A stretch of 64,000 nucleotides of DNA from Solwaraspora sp. WMMA2056 (GCF_030345095.1 NZ_CP128360.1:5208001-5272000); one strand, 5' to 3'. Shown: positions 1-10,881, counted from the first letter of the stretch. Notes: a model not told the origin generated them from the letters alone. Program-made: numbers and translations.

Positions 1-2
1 GC

Positions 3-407
3 GGGGGCCACCTGCCGGAGGGGCCCGGCGCCTACTACCCGCCGACGGTGCTGACCGGCTGCACAGACGACATGGCTGTCATGCGGGAGGAGACGTTCGG
101 TCCGGTGGCGCCGGTGATGACCGTGGGTTCGTTCGACGAGGCCCTGTCCCGGGCGGCGTGTTCGGCGTACGGTCTGTCGGCGACCGTGCTCACCCGGTCG
201 ATGAGCCACGCGCAGCGGGCCTGGCGGGAACTGCCGGTCGGCACCGTGAAGGTCAACTCGGTCTTCGGCGGCGCGCCCGGTGGGGCCGCGCATCCCCGAC
301 GCGGCAGCGGCGAAGGGTTCGGCTACGGGCCGGAGCTGCTGGACGAGATGACCGTGATGAAGGTGCTGCACCTGACCGGCCCCGACGGCCCGGACGGGCG
401 CTGGTGA
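3..407 (+). CDS. aldehyde dehydrogenase family protein, 3' end only
   Basis: The reading frame is open from the first bases of the window, so the start lies outside it. The visible 134 residues are the C-terminal part of an NAD(P)-dependent aldehyde dehydrogenase, which oxidises an aldehyde to the carboxylate. The family signature EETFGPVAPV is present, followed by the GLSATVLT and VGTVKVNS stretches typical of the substrate and oligomerisation region. The catalytic Cys and Glu would lie upstream and cannot be seen. The gene ends at a TGA just before a convergent chaB-like gene. The family call is secure; the substrate cannot be judged. Confidence 0.85.
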   Translation, partial: GGHLPEGPGAYYPPTVLTGCTDDMAVMREETFGPVAPVMTVGSFDEALSRAACSAYGLSATVLTRSMSHAQRAWRELPVGTVKVNSVFGGAPGGAAHPRRGSGEGFGYGPELLDEMTVMKVLHLTGPDGPDGRW

Positions 408-462
408 GCTCCGTACGCCCGGACGGGCCGCCGACGCACCGGTGCCGGCCGACGGACCGCGA

Positions 463-861
463 CTACTCGCGGGCCCGGGCCGTCTCGCGGCGGTTCGCCT
501 TGCCGATCGCGGTGACCAGCTGGTCCTTGGTCATCGACGAGCGGCCCTTGACGTCGAGCCGGCGGGCCACCTCCATCAGGTGGTCCTTGGACGCCCGGGC
601 GTCGACACCACCGGCACCCGCCGCCGGCCGGTCCTGGTAGCCCCGGGCGGCCTGCTCGTCGCTGGGGCCCTTCTTCTCCTTGGGCTCCCAGTGGTCGCCG
701 ACCTTCTCGAAGGAGTGCTTGAGCGACGCGAAGGCGGTGCGGTGCGACCGCTCCCCTTCGCCGTAGGTCTCGACCGCCGCGTCGTGTGTCTTGGACCAGG
801 TGTCCTGCGCCTTGCGCGACGAACGGCGCAGCGTGCTGGGAAGTTCCTCACGAGCTGGCAT
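463..861 (-). CDS. ChaB family protein
   Basis: This encodes a 132-residue protein. The N-terminal half matches the ChaB fold (MPAREELPSTL, then WSKTHDAAVETYGEGE). The C-terminal part (about residues 95-130, SKDHLMEVARRLDVKGRSS) resembles the Rho-N/SAP-like helical motif that actinomycete ChaB proteins often carry. The start at 861 was chosen because GGAGG sits six bases upstream; a longer open frame to 1095 has no such support. ChaB was named as a cation transport regulator, but its actual role in actinomycetes is not established. A degenerate GTTT-N15-GGGCAC sequence lies on this strand at 926-902, so the gene may share alternative-sigma control with the divergent YihY gene. Confidence 0.82.
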   Translation of the reverse strand: MPAREELPSTLRRSSRKAQDTWSKTHDAAVETYGEGERSHRTAFASLKHSFEKVGDHWEPKEKKGPSDEQAARGYQDRPAAGAGGVDARASKDHLMEVARRLDVKGRSSMTKDQLVTAIGKANRRETARARE

Positions 862-937
862 GATCGCCTCCTCGACTCTCGGGGTCGGGTCACCTGACAC
901 TGTGCCCGCCCCGGGATCCGGCAAACCCGGACCACCG

Positions 938-962
938 GTTTGCCGGTGGACACCGAGGGTAA
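938..962 (+). promoter_or_regulatory. SigF/SigB-type promoter upstream of yihY-like gene
   Basis: GTTT (938-941), a 15-base spacer and GGGTAA (957-962) match the GTTT-N14/16-GGGTAT consensus of actinobacterial SigF/SigB-family sigma factors. The -10 ends 11 bases before the ATG at 974, which implies a very short leader or a leaderless transcript. The same spacing recurs at 1955-1979 and 3025-3049. Confidence 0.65.
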
Positions 963-973
963 CGAGGCAGGGT

Positions 974-1939
974 ATGAAATCCACCGCCGACACCGTCGAG
1001 ACCGACCCCCGACGCCCGGTGCGGCTCCGCGAGCTGACCCCCGCCACCTGGCGGACGGTCCTCGTCGGCAGCGGTCGCAAGTTCATGGCCGACAACTGTC
1101 TGGACTGGGCCGCCGCACTGACCTACTACGGGGTGCTCGCGCTGTTTCCGTCCCTGATCGTCGTCGTCGCGCTGGTCGGGCTGGTCTCCGACGGCGAGCG
1201 GACCGTGGGCACCGTGGTCGACCTGGCCGACGATGTCGGTGCCGGTGCCGTGGTCGGCAACGAAGGGTTCGTCACCGTCGTCGACGAGGTGGTGAACCAG
1301 CAGAGTTCGGCCGGGGTGCTGCTCAGTTTCGGCCTGCTGGCGGCCCTGTGGTCGGCATCGGGCTACGTCCGGGCGTTCACCCGGGCGGCCAACGCGATCT
1401 ACGGCGTGTCCGAGGGTCGGCCGTTCTACCGGTTGCAGCCGCAGCAGCTCGGGCTGACCGCCGCCGGGCTGGTGCTGGTCGCGCTGGTCGCCACGATGCT
1501 GATCGTCAGTGGGCCGGTCGCCGACGCCGTCGGTGACCTGCTCGGCCTGGGTCAGGCCCCGCGAACCGCGTGGAACCTGGTCAAATGGCCGGTGCTGGTC
1601 GCCATCATGGTCGGGCTGCTGACCCTGCTGTTCTGGGTGGCCCCCAACGTCCGACAGCCGAAATTCCGGTGGCTGGCGGTCGGCGGTGCGGTGACGCTGC
1701 TGCTGTGGGCGGTCGCCTCGGCCGGCTTCGGCACCTACGTGGCGTACTTCGGCTCGTACGACGTCACCTACGGCAGCCTCGGCGCGGTGATCGCGTTCCT
1801 GGTCTGGCTCTACCTGGCCAACCTGGCCGTGATGCTCGGGGTCGAGATCAACGCGGGGGTGCAGCGCGGCCGGGCCGTCCAGGCCGGCAACCCTGATCCG
1901 GCCGATCCGGTACTGCCACCGCGGACCCCGGCCGACTGA
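974..1939 (+). CDS. YihY/virulence factor BrkB family membrane protein
   Basis: This 321-residue integral membrane protein has the YihY/BrkB (RNase BN-like) fold. It contains the family hallmark AAALTYYGVLALFPSL near residue 45 and about six hydrophobic segments, and ends with the conserved VIAFLVWLYLANLAVMLGVEINA block before a hydrophilic tail. The family was once called ribonuclease BN, but that assignment was withdrawn and its function is unknown; lipid or small-molecule transport has been suggested. The ATG at 974 fits the SigF-type promoter immediately upstream, so expression in stationary phase or under stress is inferred. Confidence 0.9.
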   Translation: MKSTADTVETDPRRPVRLRELTPATWRTVLVGSGRKFMADNCLDWAAALTYYGVLALFPSLIVVVALVGLVSDGERTVGTVVDLADDVGAGAVVGNEGFVTVVDEVVNQQSSAGVLLSFGLLAALWSASGYVRAFTRAANAIYGVSEGRPFYRLQPQQLGLTAAGLVLVALVATMLIVSGPVADAVGDLLGLGQAPRTAWNLVKWPVLVAIMVGLLTLLFWVAPNVRQPKFRWLAVGGAVTLLLWAVASAGFGTYVAYFGSYDVTYGSLGAVIAFLVWLYLANLAVMLGVEINAGVQRGRAVQAGNPDPADPVLPPRTPAD

Positions 1940-1954
1940 CCGACCCACGCCGGT

Positions 1955-1979
1955 GTTTGAGGCCGGCACTGCCGGGTAG
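1955..1979 (+). promoter_or_regulatory. SigF/SigB-type promoter upstream of DUF2795 gene
   Basis: GTTT (1955-1958), 15 bases and GGGTAG (1974-1979) end 10 bases before the ATG at 1990. No ribosome binding site separates promoter and start, which is consistent with a leaderless mRNA. Confidence 0.65.
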
Positions 1980-1989
1980 TCGAACAGCT

Positions 1990-2400
1990 ATGGAACGCGG
2001 CAACAGCAAGCACAGCCCCCGGGTGGACGACAGCATGGCGCACGACATCCGGGGGACCACGCAGGGCACCGCCGGCGGCCGGGCGCAGGAGTGGCACGAA
2101 GCGGAGCCCCCGGGTGAGGACCAGCCGGAGCCGACCACCGTGCCGGCCGGCGACAACCGGTCCGGCACCCCGCAGGGCATGTCCAGCGAGGACGTGGAGC
2201 AGCGCAGCCGACTCGGCCGCTACATCAACCTTTCGGCGCTGCCCGGCGACCGGAGCGCCCTGCGGCGCAGCGCCGAGGGTAACGAGGCGCCCGCCGACGT
2301 ACTCGACGAAATCGACCAGCTGCCGGCGGGCCGCACGTTCCAGACGGTGTCCGAGGTGTGGGCCGCGCTCGGCCACGCCAACGAATCGACCCGCTGGTGA
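1990..2400 (+). CDS. DUF2795 domain-containing protein
   Basis: This encodes 136 residues. The N-terminus MERGNSKHSPRVDD is characteristic of a widespread actinobacterial family of hydrophilic proteins. The C-terminal 60 residues (GNEAPADVLDEIDQLP to VSEVWAALGH) form the small helical DUF2795 domain, whose biochemical function is unknown. The start at 1990 was preferred to an in-frame GTG at 1957 because it begins with the family N-terminus and lies directly after the SigF-type promoter. The SRPBCC gene follows 42 bases later and is probably co-transcribed. Confidence 0.82.
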   Translation: MERGNSKHSPRVDDSMAHDIRGTTQGTAGGRAQEWHEAEPPGEDQPEPTTVPAGDNRSGTPQGMSSEDVEQRSRLGRYINLSALPGDRSALRRSAEGNEAPADVLDEIDQLPAGRTFQTVSEVWAALGHANESTRW

Positions 2401-2442
2401 CCGCGCCGCCCGCGGCCCGGCGGAACTGAGGAGGAACATCAG

Positions 2443-2907
2443 ATGGGTGCAGTGACGGAGTACGTCGATGTCGCGGTGCCGGTGCGCACCGTGTACAACC
2501 AGTGGACCCAGTTCGAGGAGTTCCCGCACTTCATGGAGGGTGTCGACCAGGTCACCCAGGTGTCGGACACGATGACCCACTGGACCACCGAGATCGCCGG
2601 GGTGACCCGCGAGTTCGACGCGAAGATCACCGAGCAGATCCCTGACGAGCGGGTCGCCTGGACCGCCACCGGCGGGGTCAAGCAGGCAGGTGTGATCACC
2701 TTCCACCGGCTCGACGACCACCACACCAGGGTGACCGCGCAGATGGAGTTCGACCCGGAAGGGCTGGCCGAGCAGGCCGGCGACAAGCTCGGCATCGTCG
2801 ACCGCCGGGTCAAGGGCGATCTGAAGCGCTTCAAGGAGTTCATCGAGAACCGTCAGGGCGTCGAGACCGGAGCCTGGCGCGGCGAGGTGCCCCGGCCCCA
2901 ACCGTGA
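2443..2907 (+). CDS. SRPBCC family protein (START-like lipid/polyketide-binding fold)
   Basis: This 154-residue protein has the helix-grip fold of the SRPBCC superfamily. It opens with YVDVAVPVRTVYNQWTQFE and FPHFMEGV, typical of the cyclase/dehydrase-like cell-surface subgroup, and ends with the long C-terminal helix LKRFKEFIENR. Members bind hydrophobic ligands, but this subgroup has no assigned reaction. GGAGGAAC precedes the ATG. It lies in a probable two-gene unit with the DUF2795 gene and is followed by a very strong hairpin. Confidence 0.88.
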   Translation: MGAVTEYVDVAVPVRTVYNQWTQFEEFPHFMEGVDQVTQVSDTMTHWTTEIAGVTREFDAKITEQIPDERVAWTATGGVKQAGVITFHRLDDHHTRVTAQMEFDPEGLAEQAGDKLGIVDRRVKGDLKRFKEFIENRQGVETGAWRGEVPRPQP

Positions 2908-2958
2908 CGTCCGGCCGGAGCCCCGACCCACAGCTGGGCAGCCCGGCGATCGACCTGT

Positions 2959-2999
2959 GCACGACGGCGCGGACCCGGACCGGGTCCGCGCCGTCGTGC
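2959..2999 (+). terminator. perfect 19-bp hairpin after SRPBCC gene
   Basis: Arms 2959-2977 and 2981-2999 are exactly complementary around a 3-base loop. There is no T-tract, as is common for actinomycete intrinsic terminators. It lies 52 bases after the SRPBCC stop codon. Confidence 0.7.
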
Positions 3000-3024
3000 G
3001 TGCCCGGCCGGCGCGCCTCGGGGC

Positions 3025-3049
3025 GTTTGCCGGCCCGGGTTGCGGGTAA
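3025..3049 (+). promoter_or_regulatory. SigF/SigB-type promoter upstream of small acidic protein gene
   Basis: GTTT (3025-3028), 15 bases and GGGTAA (3044-3049) end 10 bases before the ATG at 3060. Both the spacing and the distance to the start match the two other SigF-type sites in this region. Confidence 0.65.
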
Positions 3050-3059
3050 CCCGGCGGAC

Positions 3060-3302
3060 ATGACTGATCCAGTGGACGGTGTCTGGCGTGACGAACAGCG
3101 GCTGCCCCTGCGCGACCTGGAACGCGCGGTGGCCGCGCCGGCGGCCGACGGGGAGGTCGACGACGTGACCGGCAGCGACGCCGGGGCCGAGGAGGAGTTC
3201 GGGCACGGCCCGGAGGCCGCCGAGGGCGGTACGCAGCGGCACGCCACCGACCCCGACCGGGCGTACCGACCGTCGACCACCGGCCGGACCGGACCGAACT
3301 GA
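3060..3302 (+). CDS. small acidic hydrophilic protein of unknown function
   Basis: This 80-residue protein has no recognisable domain. It is rich in Asp, Glu, Gly and Ala and looks intrinsically disordered. The start MTDPVDGVWRDE was chosen because a SigF-type promoter ends just upstream, whereas a GTG at 2904 in the same frame would run through the hairpin at 2959-2999. By context it is a small stress protein, but this is inferred only from the promoter. Confidence 0.55.
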   Translation: MTDPVDGVWRDEQRLPLRDLERAVAAPAADGEVDDVTGSDAGAEEEFGHGPEAAEGGTQRHATDPDRAYRPSTTGRTGPN

Positions 3303-3460
3303 CCCGGGACGGGCTCCCGCTGCCCGGTGCGACGCTGCCTGCCCGGGCAGCCCACTCGCCCGGCCGGATTGTCCGCTAGCTCCGACATGGGGCGGATCGG
3401 CCACTGATCCTCGACCGATCGGCTGACGGCGGTCCGGCTCCGCCGCGCAAGACTTTCTGG

Positions 3461-3676
3461 ATGCGTCCCGCCCCTGGCTTCCTCACCACGCGTCAACGGC
3501 GCTGGGCCTGGCTCGGTTTCGTGCTGGCCGCGCTGCAGGCTCCGGTCTCGGCCTATCTGCTCCCCGATGACTCCTGGCTGTTCAGCGTCTGCGTGGCGCT
3601 GATGGTGGCCACGGTGATCATCGCCGACGACGCGGCACGACGCCGCCCCGCCACGGCCGACCGCCGGGCCGAGTAG
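3461..3676 (+). CDS. small two-helix membrane protein
   Basis: This 71-residue protein has two predicted membrane segments (about residues 14-33 and 38-56) joined by a short PDDSW turn, and ends in an Arg-rich cytoplasmic tail. No family was recognised. No clear ribosome binding site precedes the ATG, so the call rests on hydrophobicity pattern and wobble GC. The DUF6401 gene follows 16 bases later. Confidence 0.5.
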   Translation: MRPAPGFLTTRQRRWAWLGFVLAALQAPVSAYLLPDDSWLFSVCVALMVATVIIADDAARRRPATADRRAE

Positions 3677-3692
3677 CAGACCGCCGCCAGCT

Positions 3693-4061
3693 GTGACGAC
3701 ACCGTACGGCAGCCCCGTCCCGAGCCTGCGTGCCGCGCCGGCGGCCCGGCGCTCGGCACGCAGCACGCTGCAGGATCTGCACGCCGCACTCGGCGATCAC
3801 GGTCTGCGCGCCGCCGCCGGCTCCCCCGGCCTGCTGGCCGAGCTGGACCAGCACGGGGCGGGGGTGCGGGACCGGCTCTGGGCGGACCTGCGGCCACTGC
3901 ACCCGGTGACCCTGGCCCGGTACGCGCAGGGCGTGCGCGACGCCGCCGTCGAGTCCGGCTGGCACCCGCCGGTCGGACCAACGACGGACTGGAGCCGCGC
4001 CGACTGGGTGACGCTGCGGCTGGTGGCCGTCTGCCAGCTCGCCGCCAGCTGCCACCGCTGA
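3693..4061 (+). CDS. DUF6401 family protein
   Basis: This 122-residue protein matches the Micromonosporaceae DUF6401 family: a Leu-rich N-terminal helix (LQDLHAALG), then LLAELDQHGAGVRDRLWAD and a C-terminal VTLRLVAVCQLAA. Databases label the family as natural-product-biosynthesis associated, but no activity is known to me. The GTG at 3693 follows the preceding gene closely. A bidirectional hairpin lies 16 bases after the stop. Confidence 0.65.
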   Translation: MTTPYGSPVPSLRAAPAARRSARSTLQDLHAALGDHGLRAAAGSPGLLAELDQHGAGVRDRLWADLRPLHPVTLARYAQGVRDAAVESGWHPPVGPTTDWSRADWVTLRLVAVCQLAASCHR

Positions 4062-4076
4062 CCCAGCTGTTGCCGA

Positions 4077-4113
4077 CCCCGACCGGGCGACGGATACCGA
4101 CGCCCGGTCGGGG
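4077..4113. terminator. 13-bp hairpin between convergent genes
   Basis: Arms 4077-4089 and 4101-4113 are perfectly complementary around an 11-base loop. The hairpin sits between the stop of the DUF6401 gene (4061) and the stop of the oppositely oriented channel gene (4182), so it can serve both strands. Confidence 0.65.
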
Positions 4114-4181
4114 GCCTGTCACCGGCGGGGCGACGCCCGTCCCGTGACAAGCCCCCGGAAAATCATCGGCGGGCGACGCGG

Positions 4182-5087
4182 TCAGCCGGTGCTGCCGCCC
4201 GGCCGGGTCGTCCCGCCGGGCGGGTTGGTCATCCCACCTGGTTGACCGGCGCCGGGGCCGGTCATGCCCCGACCGCTGGCCGCCTCCCGGCCACCGGACA
4301 TCGCCGGTGCCTGCTGGCCCTGCGGGATCACCTGGGTCGGCTCGTTCATCCGCTGACCCACGTCCTCCCGCCCCGCCTGGTACGCCTGGTGGCTGTCCCG
4401 GATCGCCTGGGACTCGTGGGCCACCTTGGTCAGCCAGTCCTCCCACCGTTGCTGCATGGGACGGACCAGACCGCCACCGACGCCGACGATCAGGATGCCG
4501 GCGATGGTGGCCAGGACCGCGATCAGCACCGGTGTGGTGACGGTGGTGGCGATCCCGACCTGGTTGAGCGCCGCGATGACACCGAGCGCGATGATGAACA
4601 CCGACGCTGCGGTCGCCAGCACCCGCCCGTAGGAGAGCCCGCCGAGTGCGCCGGACACCAGGTCACGTACCGCCGTCGCGATGGCCGCCGCGACGACCAC
4701 GATCACGATGGCGACGAACGCCCGGGGCAGCCACGCCACGACGGCGCTGATCAGGTCGCTGATCGGGTTCGGTCCCCAGACGCCGAAAGCAAACTGCAGG
4801 GTGAACAGCAGCACCGCGTAGTACGCCAGTCTGGCCAGGATGTCGCTGGCGTCGTACCGGGTGCGTTCCAGCGCCCGACCGATACCGCCACGTTCCACGG
4901 CCTTGTCGAACCCGACGCGTTCGAGCGCCTTGTCGACACCCTTCAGGACGGCCCGCGCGATCAACCATCCGACCACGAGAATCGCGATGAACGCGATGGC
5001 CCGGGGCACGAAAAGTATCACGGACCGCCACATGTCAGTCAGCGCATTCCCAATATCGACCTGCGCCGACGCGTACGTTGAGGACAT
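4182..5087 (-). CDS. mechanosensitive-channel-like TM-helix repeat protein
   Basis: This 301-residue membrane protein carries the conserved TM-helix repeats of CmpX/MscS-related proteins: VPRAIAFIAILVVGWLIARA near residue 25, then LPRAFVAIVIVVVAAAIATA and VFIIALGVIAALNQVGI. Each repeat has the amphipathic helix seen near the pore of such channels. The C-terminal 80 residues are a hydrophilic Gly/Pro/Gln-rich tail. No MscS beta domain is visible, so channel activity is not proven. The ATG at 5087 has AGGGAGGA upstream and replaces a longer unsupported frame. Confidence 0.8.
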   Translation of the reverse strand: MSSTYASAQVDIGNALTDMWRSVILFVPRAIAFIAILVVGWLIARAVLKGVDKALERVGFDKAVERGGIGRALERTRYDASDILARLAYYAVLLFTLQFAFGVWGPNPISDLISAVVAWLPRAFVAIVIVVVAAAIATAVRDLVSGALGGLSYGRVLATAASVFIIALGVIAALNQVGIATTVTTPVLIAVLATIAGILIVGVGGGLVRPMQQRWEDWLTKVAHESQAIRDSHQAYQAGREDVGQRMNEPTQVIPQGQQAPAMSGGREAASGRGMTGPGAGQPGGMTNPPGGTTRPGGSTG

Positions 5088-5228
5088 CCGGTCCTCCCTT
5101 CCGCCTCGTCTGTCGATGCGTCGCCTCGCTGTCGTTCGGACGCGCTGCATCGCCTACCGCCGGCCCGCATACCCACCCTGCGGCGGTCCACGCCCCCCAC
5201 CGGTCACCGCCCGGATAGGCTGCCCCCC

Positions 5229-7391
5229 ATGGCAGGCAGCACCGGGCGTACCCGCGACACCCCCACCGGCGTACCTGCTGCCCGTTCCGCCGTCGCCGCC
5301 GGAGCGTCGGCGCCGGTGGCCCCGCCGCCGGACGGCCCGAACCTGGTGCAACGACACGACTGGGCGCAGACGGCGCTGGGGCCCGTCGACGGCTGGGACC
5401 CGGCGGTACGGGCCACCGTCGATCTGCTGCTGGCCTCCCCCGTGCCGATGGCGCTGGTGTACGGCGACGACTTCCTGATGATCTACAACGACGCGTACGC
5501 CGACCTGCTCGGCGACAAGCACCCGCACGCGTTCGGCCAGCCCGCCGCCGAGGTCTTCGCCGATTCGTGGCACCAGCCGGGGGTCGGTGACGTGGTCGAA
5601 CGGGTCTACCGCACCGGGGAGCCGTTCCTCGAGTCGGAGACCGTGGCGCCGTTCGTCGCGGACATCGACGGTGCCGGCGGCACGACCGCGTACACCCGGG
5701 GTTACTCGGCGGTGCGCGACAGCCACGGGACGATCATCGGGATGCTCTCGGTCGCCACCGAGACCGGCGCGATCACCCACCGGCTGCAGAGCCTGAGTGA
5801 GCTGACGGCGGCGCTGGCCGGCACCCTCACCCTCGACGACGTGGCCCGGGTCGCCCTGCGCTACGGTCTCGCCTCGTTCGACATCGACCAGGTGGCGATC
5901 GGCATCGACGACGGCGGCGGGTGGCGGGTGGTCCGTCGGGTCCGTGGTGAGCTGCTCGACGAGGCCGACGAACGGCTGCCGCCGGTCTGGCGGCGGTTGC
6001 CACGCGACGCCGCGACGCCGCTGGCGGCCGTCGGCACCACCGGTGTCCCCCGCTTCACCAGCGACGGTCGGCCACTGGCCCGGTACGCCATCGACCGCCA
6101 CGACGAGCGGGTGGCGGCGCTCGCGGCGCTGCCGTTGCGGGCGGGTTCGCTGCGCGGCGGGATCACATTCGGCTACCGGGAGCCGCACCAGTGGCCGCCG
6201 GCCGAGCGGGCGCTGCTGGCGGCGGTCGCCGAACTGGTCACCCAGGCGGCGGAGCGGGCGCGCCGGTTCGAGACCCAGCACGGTACAGCGCAACTGCTGC
6301 AACGCAGCATGTTGCCGGAACAGTTGCCGGATCTGCCCCGCTTCCGGCTCGCCGCCCGCTACGACCCGGGCGTGGACGGCAACTCGGCCGGCGGCGACTT
6401 CTACGACGCGTTCCTGCTGCCCGACGGCGGGCTGGCCGTCGTGCTCGGCGACGTGGCCGGGCACGACGTACGGGCGGCGGCGTTGATGGGCCAGGTCCGG
6501 GCGGCGCTGCGCGGGCTGGCGTTGACCGATCCGGCGCCGGCCGCCGTGTTGACGGGACTGGACCGGCTGGTGCACAGCCTGGGCGCGGAGAGCCGCAACG
6601 AGGAGCTCTTCGTCACCGTGCTGTACGGCGTACTCGATCCGTCGGCCGGGCGGTTGACGCTGGCCAGCGCTGGTCATCCGGCGCCGCTGATCCGCCGTCC
6701 CGGCACCCCGGCGGCACGGGCCGAGTTCGCCGAGGTGCCGCCCGGCGTACCGCTCGGGCTGGCCGGGCCGCGCGAGCCGGTGGACGTGGTGCTGCGTCCG
6801 GGAGACACCCTGCTGATGTTCAGCGACGGGGTGGTGGAGCGCCGGGGTCACGATCTGGGTGCCGGCATGTCGGCGCTGGCGGCGGCGATCGCCGCGACCG
6901 GCACCAGCGATCCGCGCAACCTGTGCGCGGTGGCGAGTGGAGCGGTGGCCGGAACCACCGACGACGACGTGGCGGTGCTCGCGGTGGAGCACGCCGCGGC
7001 ACCGAGTCGGTCGGCAGGGCTGTTGGTGCCGGCCGAGCCGATCGCGCCGAGCCGGGTCCGGCACTGGCTGGCCGACCAGTTGGCACAGTGGCGGGTGCCG
7101 GAGTCGGTCATCGGCCCGGCGGTGCTGTGCGCCAGCGAGTTGACCACGAACGCGCTGCTGCACGCCGGGACCGAGGCGCGGGTGGAGATCGACCTGAGCC
7201 AGGAGCGACTGTTGGTGTCGGTCGCGGACAGTGGCACCCGGGGTACGGTCAGCCGGGCCCGGACGGACACGCTGAGCAGTCGCGGGCGGGGGCTCGGACT
7301 CATCGAGCAGTTGAGCGACACCTGGGGCACTGACCCGTCGGTTCGTGGTTCGACGGTCTGGTTCGAGATCATGCTTCCGGTCGACACGTAA
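5229..7391 (+). CDS. PAS-GAF-SpoIIE phosphatase with C-terminal HATPase domain
   Basis: This 720-residue cytoplasmic signalling protein has a PAS-like sensor (about residues 50-170), a GAF domain (about 185-335), a PP2C-type SpoIIE phosphatase (about 360-580, with GGDFYDAF and LGDVAGHD metal-binding blocks and FSDGVVERR) and a RsbW-like histidine-kinase-type ATPase (about 605-718, with ELTTNALLHA). Such fusions control anti-anti-sigma factors by dephosphorylation and can phosphorylate them through the ATPase module. Its position a few kilobases from a SigF-type sigma gene and several SigF-type promoters supports a partner-switching role, though no anti-anti-sigma gene is seen here. Confidence 0.9.
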   Translation: MAGSTGRTRDTPTGVPAARSAVAAGASAPVAPPPDGPNLVQRHDWAQTALGPVDGWDPAVRATVDLLLASPVPMALVYGDDFLMIYNDAYADLLGDKHPHAFGQPAAEVFADSWHQPGVGDVVERVYRTGEPFLESETVAPFVADIDGAGGTTAYTRGYSAVRDSHGTIIGMLSVATETGAITHRLQSLSELTAALAGTLTLDDVARVALRYGLASFDIDQVAIGIDDGGGWRVVRRVRGELLDEADERLPPVWRRLPRDAATPLAAVGTTGVPRFTSDGRPLARYAIDRHDERVAALAALPLRAGSLRGGITFGYREPHQWPPAERALLAAVAELVTQAAERARRFETQHGTAQLLQRSMLPEQLPDLPRFRLAARYDPGVDGNSAGGDFYDAFLLPDGGLAVVLGDVAGHDVRAAALMGQVRAALRGLALTDPAPAAVLTGLDRLVHSLGAESRNEELFVTVLYGVLDPSAGRLTLASAGHPAPLIRRPGTPAARAEFAEVPPGVPLGLAGPREPVDVVLRPGDTLLMFSDGVVERRGHDLGAGMSALAAAIAATGTSDPRNLCAVASGAVAGTTDDDVAVLAVEHAAAPSRSAGLLVPAEPIAPSRVRHWLADQLAQWRVPESVIGPAVLCASELTTNALLHAGTEARVEIDLSQERLLVSVADSGTRGTVSRARTDTLSSRGRGLGLIEQLSDTWGTDPSVRGSTVWFEIMLPVDT

Positions 7392-7512
7392 CCCTGATCT
7401 TCACCGAACGTGACATCAATTCGGCCGTTCAGCCGACCCGCGTCCGGCGTTTCCTCGGCGTAGAGTAACTGGTCACGCCAAACGGGATAAATGACGCGAA
7501 GAGGAACACACG

Positions 7513-9832
<2,320 letters not shown>

Positions 9833-9902
9833 CGCCGGGTCCGTCCCGTGCCTACCGCCCCTGGCGCGGGCGGACCGAGGTCCGGCCGATTCCGGACCTA
9901 CG

Positions 9903-9938
9903 TTTCGGCCCCTCCCCGTCGACGGGGAGGGGCCGAAA
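9903..9938 (+). terminator. 36-base perfect palindrome after GH6 gene
   Basis: The two 18-base halves are exact reverse complements with a GTCGAC centre, 70 bases after the GH6 stop. This is the most symmetric hairpin in the window and probably terminates cellulase transcription. Confidence 0.7.
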
Positions 9939-10014
9939 TCGTGCCACGTCCGTCGCGGCCGGTAGGTTATCCGTCCCCTTCCCGGGGCACTAACTGCGGG
10001 AAGGGAGGCCATCC

Positions 10015-10611
10015 ATGACCAGATCCACGATCCGTACGGACGCCTCGACGCCCGGCACCTTCGGGGACACGGCCAACTTCCCGGCGGGCGTGCCTGCCGG
10101 GCCCGTCGCCTACCCCACCACGCCAGGTGCCGCACCGCAGCCCGGTGATCAGGACCGGTCCACGGTCACGATCGCCAACCATCCGGACTACGCCGCCGCT
10201 CAGCGGACCGTCGACCAGCTCTCGGACAGCAAGTTCCCGGTCGAACGGACCGCGATCATCGGCACCAACCTGCGACTGGTCGAGGACGTCACCGGCCGGC
10301 TGACCGTCGGGCGGGCCGCCGCCGCCGGCGCGGGTACCGGTGCCTGGTTCGGTCTGTTCATCGGTCTGCTCATCGGCATCTTCGCCGTGGTCAACTGGCT
10401 CGGCATCATCGTGACCGCGCTGGTCATCGGTGCCGTCTGGGGGGCCATCTTCGGCGCCGTCGCGCACGCGATGACCGGCGGCCGCCGGGACTTCTCCTCG
10501 CGCAGTCTGCTCCAGGCCAGCCAGTACGGCGTGACGGTGGACGCCGAGTTCGCCGAGCAGGCGCGTCAGGCGCTGGCAGACCGGGCCGGAGCCGGCCGCG
10601 CCGGGAGGTAG
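10015..10611 (+). CDS. general stress protein 17M-like (YflT family) membrane protein
   Basis: This 198-residue protein has an N-terminal domain with STVTIANHPDYAAAQRTVDQL and FPVERTAIIG, matching the YflT / general stress protein 17M-like family. A Gly/Ala-rich segment and two membrane helices (about residues 100-150, WFGLFIGLLIGIFAVVNWLG) follow, then a soluble tail. Family members are induced by general stress, but their function is unknown. GGGAGG lies before the ATG, and a 14-bp hairpin follows. Confidence 0.82.
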   Translation: MTRSTIRTDASTPGTFGDTANFPAGVPAGPVAYPTTPGAAPQPGDQDRSTVTIANHPDYAAAQRTVDQLSDSKFPVERTAIIGTNLRLVEDVTGRLTVGRAAAAGAGTGAWFGLFIGLLIGIFAVVNWLGIIVTALVIGAVWGAIFGAVAHAMTGGRRDFSSRSLLQASQYGVTVDAEFAEQARQALADRAGAGRAGR

Positions 10612-10640
10612 GCGCACCGGTCGATCGATGCGAGCGACCA

Positions 10641-10671
10641 ACGGACCGGGCGGCGTGGCCGCCCGGTCCGT
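10641..10671 (+). terminator. 14-bp hairpin after general stress protein gene
   Basis: Arms 10641-10654 and 10658-10671 are perfectly complementary with a 3-base loop, 29 bases after the stop codon. The rest of the gap to 10881 shows nothing else that I can support. Confidence 0.65.
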
Positions 10672-10881
10672 GCTGTGTCCGTGCTGGGCTCGGTACCGGT
10701 GCCCGGGCCGGTCCATCGGGCAGAACTCACCGACATCCTCGGCCGATCCGGGTGTCCGCCGCAGCGGGGCGGGTACATGAGCCTGCGGCGACACCCGTAG
10801 GTGGCACAGGTTCGGGATTCACGGACGCGGCCGGCTGCCTACCGTCATTGTCAGGCCAGGACAGCACGCTGAGGAGGCACG

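Noticed and set aside
5154-7163. Long minus-strand frame opposite the SpoIIE phosphatase gene
   Set aside because: No recognisable domain and no ribosome binding site; explained by codon bias of the real gene.
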